Source: Azospirillum thiophilum
Lineage (GTDB): Bacteria > Pseudomonadota > Alphaproteobacteria > Azospirillales > Azospirillaceae
Length of the DNA: 64,000 bases
NCBI RefSeq assembly: GCF_001305595.1
Contig: NZ_CP012404.1
Location: 248,001 to 312,000 of the forward strand
Direction of reading: 5' to 3'
Below the pieces are notes generated by a model, which saw nothing but the letters and a program-made list of their open reading frames with translations, did no database searches and was not told the DNA's origin. The position numbers and the translations under genes were made by a program. How positions within the stretch are numbered: the stretch's first letter is position 1; each line of letters opens with the position of its first letter. This document shows, piece by piece, positions 60,701 to 64,000 of the stretch.

Positions 60701-63700
60701 ATGACGGCCACGCAGACCGCCACGCAGAGCGTTGAACCCAGGACAGATGCGGCACCGCTCGTCGGCCGCGCCATGCCTCGGGTGGAAGACGCGGCATTGC
60801 TGACCGGGGTCGCCCGCTACGCCGACGACCTGCCGGTGAAGCCCGGCACCCTGCACGCCGCGATCCTGCGCTCGCCGCACGCCCATGCCGAACTGCTCGG
60901 CATCGACGCCGCCGCCGCCCTGGCGCTGCCCGGCGTCGCCGCGGTGGTGACCGGGGCCGACGCCAGGCGCCTTGCCAGCCCGTTCCTGGTCGGCGTGCGC
61001 GCGCCGATGGAGCATTGGTGCCTCGCCACCGACCGCGTGCGCCATGTCGGCGAGCCGGTGGCGGTGGTGCTGGCCGACAGCCGCTATCTGGCCGAGGACG
61101 CGCTCGACCGCATCGCGGTGCGCTACCGCCCGCTGCCGCCGGTGACCTCGATCGCCCAGGCACTGGGAGAAGGATTGCTGGAGGAGGGGGCGGAGCCGCT
61201 GCACCCGGCGGTCGGCTCCAACCTTGTCAACAGCCGCAGCTTCCGCTACGGCGATCCCGAGGCCGCCTTCGCCCGCGCTGCCCGCAGCGTGTCGGTCGAG
61301 GTCGAGTATCCCCGCAATTCCTGCACCCCGATGGAGTGCTTCGTCGTCCTGGCCGACTATGACGCGGCCGAGGATGCGTACGAGGTGCTGTCGAACTTCT
61401 CCGGACCCTTCGCCGTCCATCCGGTGATGGCGCGCGCGCTGAACGTGCCGGGGTCGCGGCTGCGGCTGAAGACGCCGCCCCATTCCGGCGGCAGCTTCGG
61501 CAACAAGCAGGCGGTCTTCCCCTATGTCGTGCTGATGGGGTTGTGCGCCCGTGTCGCCGGGCGGCCGGTGAAGTGGGTGGAGGACCGGCTGGAGCATCTG
61601 ATGGCCGCCACCTCGGCCACCGCGCGCCGCATGCGCATCGAGGCGGCGGTCGAGCCGGACGGCCGGGTGCTGGCGCTGCGGATGGAGCAGACCGAGGATT
61701 GCGGCGCCTATCTGCGGGCGCCGGAACCGGCCTCGCTCTACCGCAACCACGGCAATTTGACCGGGGCCTACGACATCCCGAACCTGGCGGTGACCAACCG
61801 CATCGTCGTCACCAACAAGACGCCGACCGGCCTCAACCGCGGCTTCGGCGGCGGCCAGCTCTATTACGGGCTGGAGCGGCTGATGAACCGGGTGGCGGCG
61901 GAGCTTGGGCTCGATCCACTCGACGTCATCCGCCGCAATCTGGTGGCGGCCGACGCCATGCCCTACCGCACGGCGTCGGGCGGGACACTCGACAGCGGCG
62001 ACTACCGCGCGACGCTGGAGCAGGCGGTGCGCGATGGCGCGCTCGACGCGCTGAAGGCCCGGCGCGCGGCGCTGCGGGCCGAGGGGCGGCTCTACGGCAT
62101 CGGCTACGCCGCGGTGGTCGAGCCGTCGATCTCCAACATGGGTTACATCACCACCGTCCTGACCGCCGAGGAGCGGCGCAAGGCCGGGCCGAAGAACGGC
62201 GCGCAGGCGACCGCCAGCGTCGCGGTCGATCCCACCGGCGGCGTGTCGGTGACGGTGGCGTCGGCGCCGCAGGGGCAGGGGCACCGCACCGTGCTGGCCC
62301 AGGTGGTGGCCGACGTCTTCGGCCTGCGCTTCGACGACATCCGCGTCAACACCGACCTCGACACCGGCAAGGACGCCTGGTCGATCGCGTCGGGCAACTA
62401 TTCCAGCCGCTTCGCCGGGGCGGTGGCGGGGGCGGCGCAGGTGGCGGCGACCCGGCTGCGCGGACGGATGGCGGCGTTGGTCGCCGGTCCGCTGAACTGC
62501 CGGGCGGAGGATGTGCGCTTTGCCGGCGGCAGGGTGTTTTCCGAGGCCAACCCGGACAACGGGCTGTCCTTCTCCCGCGTCGCCGCCGCCGGCCACTGGT
62601 CGCCCGGCACGCTGCCCGATGGGCAGGAGGCGGCGTTGCGCGAGACCGCCTTCTGGACGCCGGAGCCGCTGAAGGCGCCGACCGACGCCGACCACATTAA
62701 CAGCTCCGCCTGCTACGGCTTCATCTTCGACTTCTGCGGGGTGGAGATCGACCGGACCACGGGGGCGCTGCGGATCGACCGCTACGTCACCATGCACGAT
62801 GCCGGTCGGCTGCTGAACCCGCTGCTGGTGGAGGGCCAGATCCTGGGCGGCTTCGCCCATGCCGTCGGCGCCGCGCTGTACGAGGAATACGCCTATGGCG
62901 ACGACGGCCGGTTCCTGTCCGGCACCTTCGCCGACTATCTGGTGCCGACCGCCTGCGAGGTGCCGGTGCCCGTCATCCTCCACCGCGAAAGCCCGTCGCC
63001 GGTGACGCCGCTCGGCGCCAAGGGGGTGGGGGAGGGGAACTGCATGAGCACCCCGGTCTGCCTCGCCAACGCGGTGGCGGACGCACTGTCCGGTGTGGCG
63101 GCGGGCGAGGTGCCGTCCCTGCCGCTGACCCCGGCCAAGCTTGCGGCGCTGATCCATCCGCCGGAACCGCCGCGCCCGGCATCCGCAGCCGGCTCTGCCG
63201 CCCCGCCGCCGGCCGCGGTGAAGGGCGGGCGGGGCCTGACCGGGGAGGGCAGCCGCGATGTGCCGGCCACCCCCGAACAGGTCTGGGCCATCCTGCTCGA
63301 CCCCAAGGAGCTGGCGGCGCTGCTGCCCGGCTGCGAGGCGCTGGATCTCGTCGGCCCGAATGCCTACCGGGCGGAGGTGGTGGTCGGCATCGGCCCGGTG
63401 CGCGGCCGCTACACCGCGGAGGTGGCGCTGTCCGACCTCGACCCGCCCAACGCGCTGACCCTGACCGGCAGCGGCACCAGCGCGCTCGGCTCGGGCAGCG
63501 GCACCGGGCATGTCACGCTGGAGCGGACGGCGACCGGCACGCGCGTCACCTACCGCTACGGCGCGTCGGTCGGCGGCAAGGTCGCCGCGGTCGGCGGCCG
63601 GATGCTCGACAGCGCGTCCCGCCTGCTGATCGGCCAGTTCTTCGAAAAGCTGGTCGCCCGTGCCGGCGGCCCCGCGGCTTCCGTCAAGCCTCCTTCGCTC

Positions 63701-63739
63701 CTGGCGCGGCTGCTGCGCCTTCTGGGACTCACCCGATGA
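60701..63739 (+). CDS. xanthine dehydrogenase-family molybdopterin subunit with fused CoxG/SRPBCC domain
   Basis: 1012 residues. The N-terminal hammerhead domain (about 15-145) and Mo-cofactor domains (150-825) carry GGSFGNKQAVFPYV, GLNRGFGGGQLYY and the catalytic Glu in GAKGVGEGN. The CO-dehydrogenase active-site loop with Cys (AYRCSFR) is absent, so it is not a form I CO dehydrogenase. A Pro/Ala linker leads to a C-terminal SRPBCC domain (about 840-990; PATPEQVWAILLDPKELAAL, LPGCEALDLVG) like CoxG, normally a separate protein. Start ATG at 60701 has GGAGG six bases upstream. Substrate unknown. Confidence 0.93.
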   Translation: MTATQTATQSVEPRTDAAPLVGRAMPRVEDAALLTGVARYADDLPVKPGTLHAAILRSPHAHAELLGIDAAAALALPGVAAVVTGADARRLASPFLVGVRAPMEHWCLATDRVRHVGEPVAVVLADSRYLAEDALDRIAVRYRPLPPVTSIAQALGEGLLEEGAEPLHPAVGSNLVNSRSFRYGDPEAAFARAARSVSVEVEYPRNSCTPMECFVVLADYDAAEDAYEVLSNFSGPFAVHPVMARALNVPGSRLRLKTPPHSGGSFGNKQAVFPYVVLMGLCARVAGRPVKWVEDRLEHLMAATSATARRMRIEAAVEPDGRVLALRMEQTEDCGAYLRAPEPASLYRNHGNLTGAYDIPNLAVTNRIVVTNKTPTGLNRGFGGGQLYYGLERLMNRVAAELGLDPLDVIRRNLVAADAMPYRTASGGTLDSGDYRATLEQAVRDGALDALKARRAALRAEGRLYGIGYAAVVEPSISNMGYITTVLTAEERRKAGPKNGAQATASVAVDPTGGVSVTVASAPQGQGHRTVLAQVVADVFGLRFDDIRVNTDLDTGKDAWSIASGNYSSRFAGAVAGAAQVAATRLRGRMAALVAGPLNCRAEDVRFAGGRVFSEANPDNGLSFSRVAAAGHWSPGTLPDGQEAALRETAFWTPEPLKAPTDADHINSSACYGFIFDFCGVEIDRTTGALRIDRYVTMHDAGRLLNPLLVEGQILGGFAHAVGAALYEEYAYGDDGRFLSGTFADYLVPTACEVPVPVILHRESPSPVTPLGAKGVGEGNCMSTPVCLANAVADALSGVAAGEVPSLPLTPAKLAALIHPPEPPRPASAAGSAAPPPAAVKGGRGLTGEGSRDVPATPEQVWAILLDPKELAALLPGCEALDLVGPNAYRAEVVVGIGPVRGRYTAEVALSDLDPPNALTLTGSGTSALGSGSGTGHVTLERTATGTRVTYRYGASVGGKVAAVGGRMLDSASRLLIGQFFEKLVARAGGPAASVKPPSLLARLLRLLGLTR

Positions 63740-64000
63740 AACCCGCGTCCTTCGATTATCTGCGGCCGGCGACGGTCGCCGACGCGCTGGCGGCGCTGGC
63801 GGCCGGGGGCGACGACGCCCGCGTGATCGCCGGCGGCCAGTCGCTGATGCCGATGCTGAACATGCGGCTGGTGCAGCCGCGCCTGTTGATCGACCTCAGC
63901 CGGCTGGAGGAGCTGCGCAGCCTGCGCACCGAGGCCGGCTGGCTGACCGTCGGTGCCGCCGTCACCCAGGCCGAGGTGCTGGCCCGCCCGGCCCTGGCGC
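63736..64000 (+). CDS. FAD-binding subunit of the molybdenum hydroxylase (cut by window edge)
   Basis: 88 residues visible: FDYLRPATVADALAALAAG and the FAD-binding VIAGGQSLMPMLNMRL, as in CoxM/CutM medium subunits, then LIDLSRLEEL and LTVGAAVTQAEVL. The ATG overlaps the large subunit stop by four bases (ATGA). An iron-sulfur small subunit is expected to follow outside the window. Confidence 0.95.
   Translation, partial: MKPASFDYLRPATVADALAALAAGGDDARVIAGGQSLMPMLNMRLVQPRLLIDLSRLEELRSLRTEAGWLTVGAAVTQAEVLARPALA

Noticed and set aside
60701-63739. Carbon monoxide dehydrogenase large subunit (CoxL form I)
   Set aside because: The AYRCSFR active-site loop with its cysteine is absent; only general family membership can be claimed.

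Overview
The window is a GC-rich (roughly two-thirds G+C) chromosomal segment of an alphaproteobacterium, most probably Azospirillum or a close Rhodospirillales relative. The grounds are gene content (phenylacetate operon, hydrogenase accessory genes, many hybrid histidine kinases, a chemoreceptor ending in a PilZ domain, a molybdenum hydroxylase), overlapping ATGA gene junctions, and promoter motifs of the type GGAAC-N16/17-CGTT recognised by the alphaproteobacterial general stress sigma factor EcfG. I see no insertion sequences, phage genes, CRISPR arrays, tRNAs or rRNAs.

Layout. 1-7005 (minus): phenylacetyl-CoA catabolic operon paaABCDE-paaN-paaG-paaH, running off the left edge, with a Crp/Fnr-type box in front of paaA. 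7.6-8.5 kb: a Crp/Fnr regulator with an EcfG-type promoter. 9.1-12.7 kb: a periplasmic substrate-binding protein paired with a hybrid sensor kinase and no transporter genes. 12.8-16.7 kb: hydrolase, OsmC-type peroxidase, small proteins, HNH nuclease and rimO. 17.0 kb: MarR regulator with its own palindromic operator. 17.7-23.0 kb (minus): dnaE-DUF429-DUF1624, coupled by 4-base overlaps. 23.2-30.9 kb: lipoprotein, EamA exporter, hybrid kinase, DUF2892 protein, gamma-glutamyltransferase and two small proteins. 30.9-41.1 kb: a dense signalling island made of an HD-GYP response regulator, a lone receiver, a LuxR-type regulator, a pseudo-hybrid kinase, a tripartite hybrid kinase with HPt, and a chemoreceptor with a C-terminal PilZ domain. 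41.7-44.0 kb: exbB-exbD-tonB with two Fur-type palindromes upstream. 44.0-50.8 kb: PAP2 phosphatase, 2-hydroxyacid dehydrogenase, purC, phosphopantetheinyl transferase, S41 protease and sugar transferase. 50.9-55.2 kb (minus): hupJ-hupK-hypB-hypC-hypE. 55.4-59.5 kb: DUF3618 and YihY envelope proteins, an unknown protein and HutD. 59.7-64.0 kb: AraC regulator and the start of a molybdenum hydroxylase operon whose large subunit carries a fused CoxG-like domain; it runs off the right edge.

How the parts work together. The paa genes encode ring epoxidation (PaaABCDE) and part of the ring-opening and beta-oxidation steps. The hup/hyp genes serve [NiFe]-hydrogenase maturation, but hypA, hypD, hypF and the structural genes are absent here. 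The 30.9-41.1 kb island joins His-Asp phosphorelay with c-di-GMP turnover (HD-GYP) and sensing (PilZ). I regard it as the best candidate for an uncharacterised integrated system, in particular the pseudokinase translationally coupled to the tripartite kinase. Crp/Fnr-like sites appear before paaA, hupJ and the LuxR-type regulator. EcfG-like promoters appear before the Crp/Fnr gene, the DUF2892 gene and the DUF3618-YihY pair. A 40-base palindromic element occurs twice, 14 kb apart.
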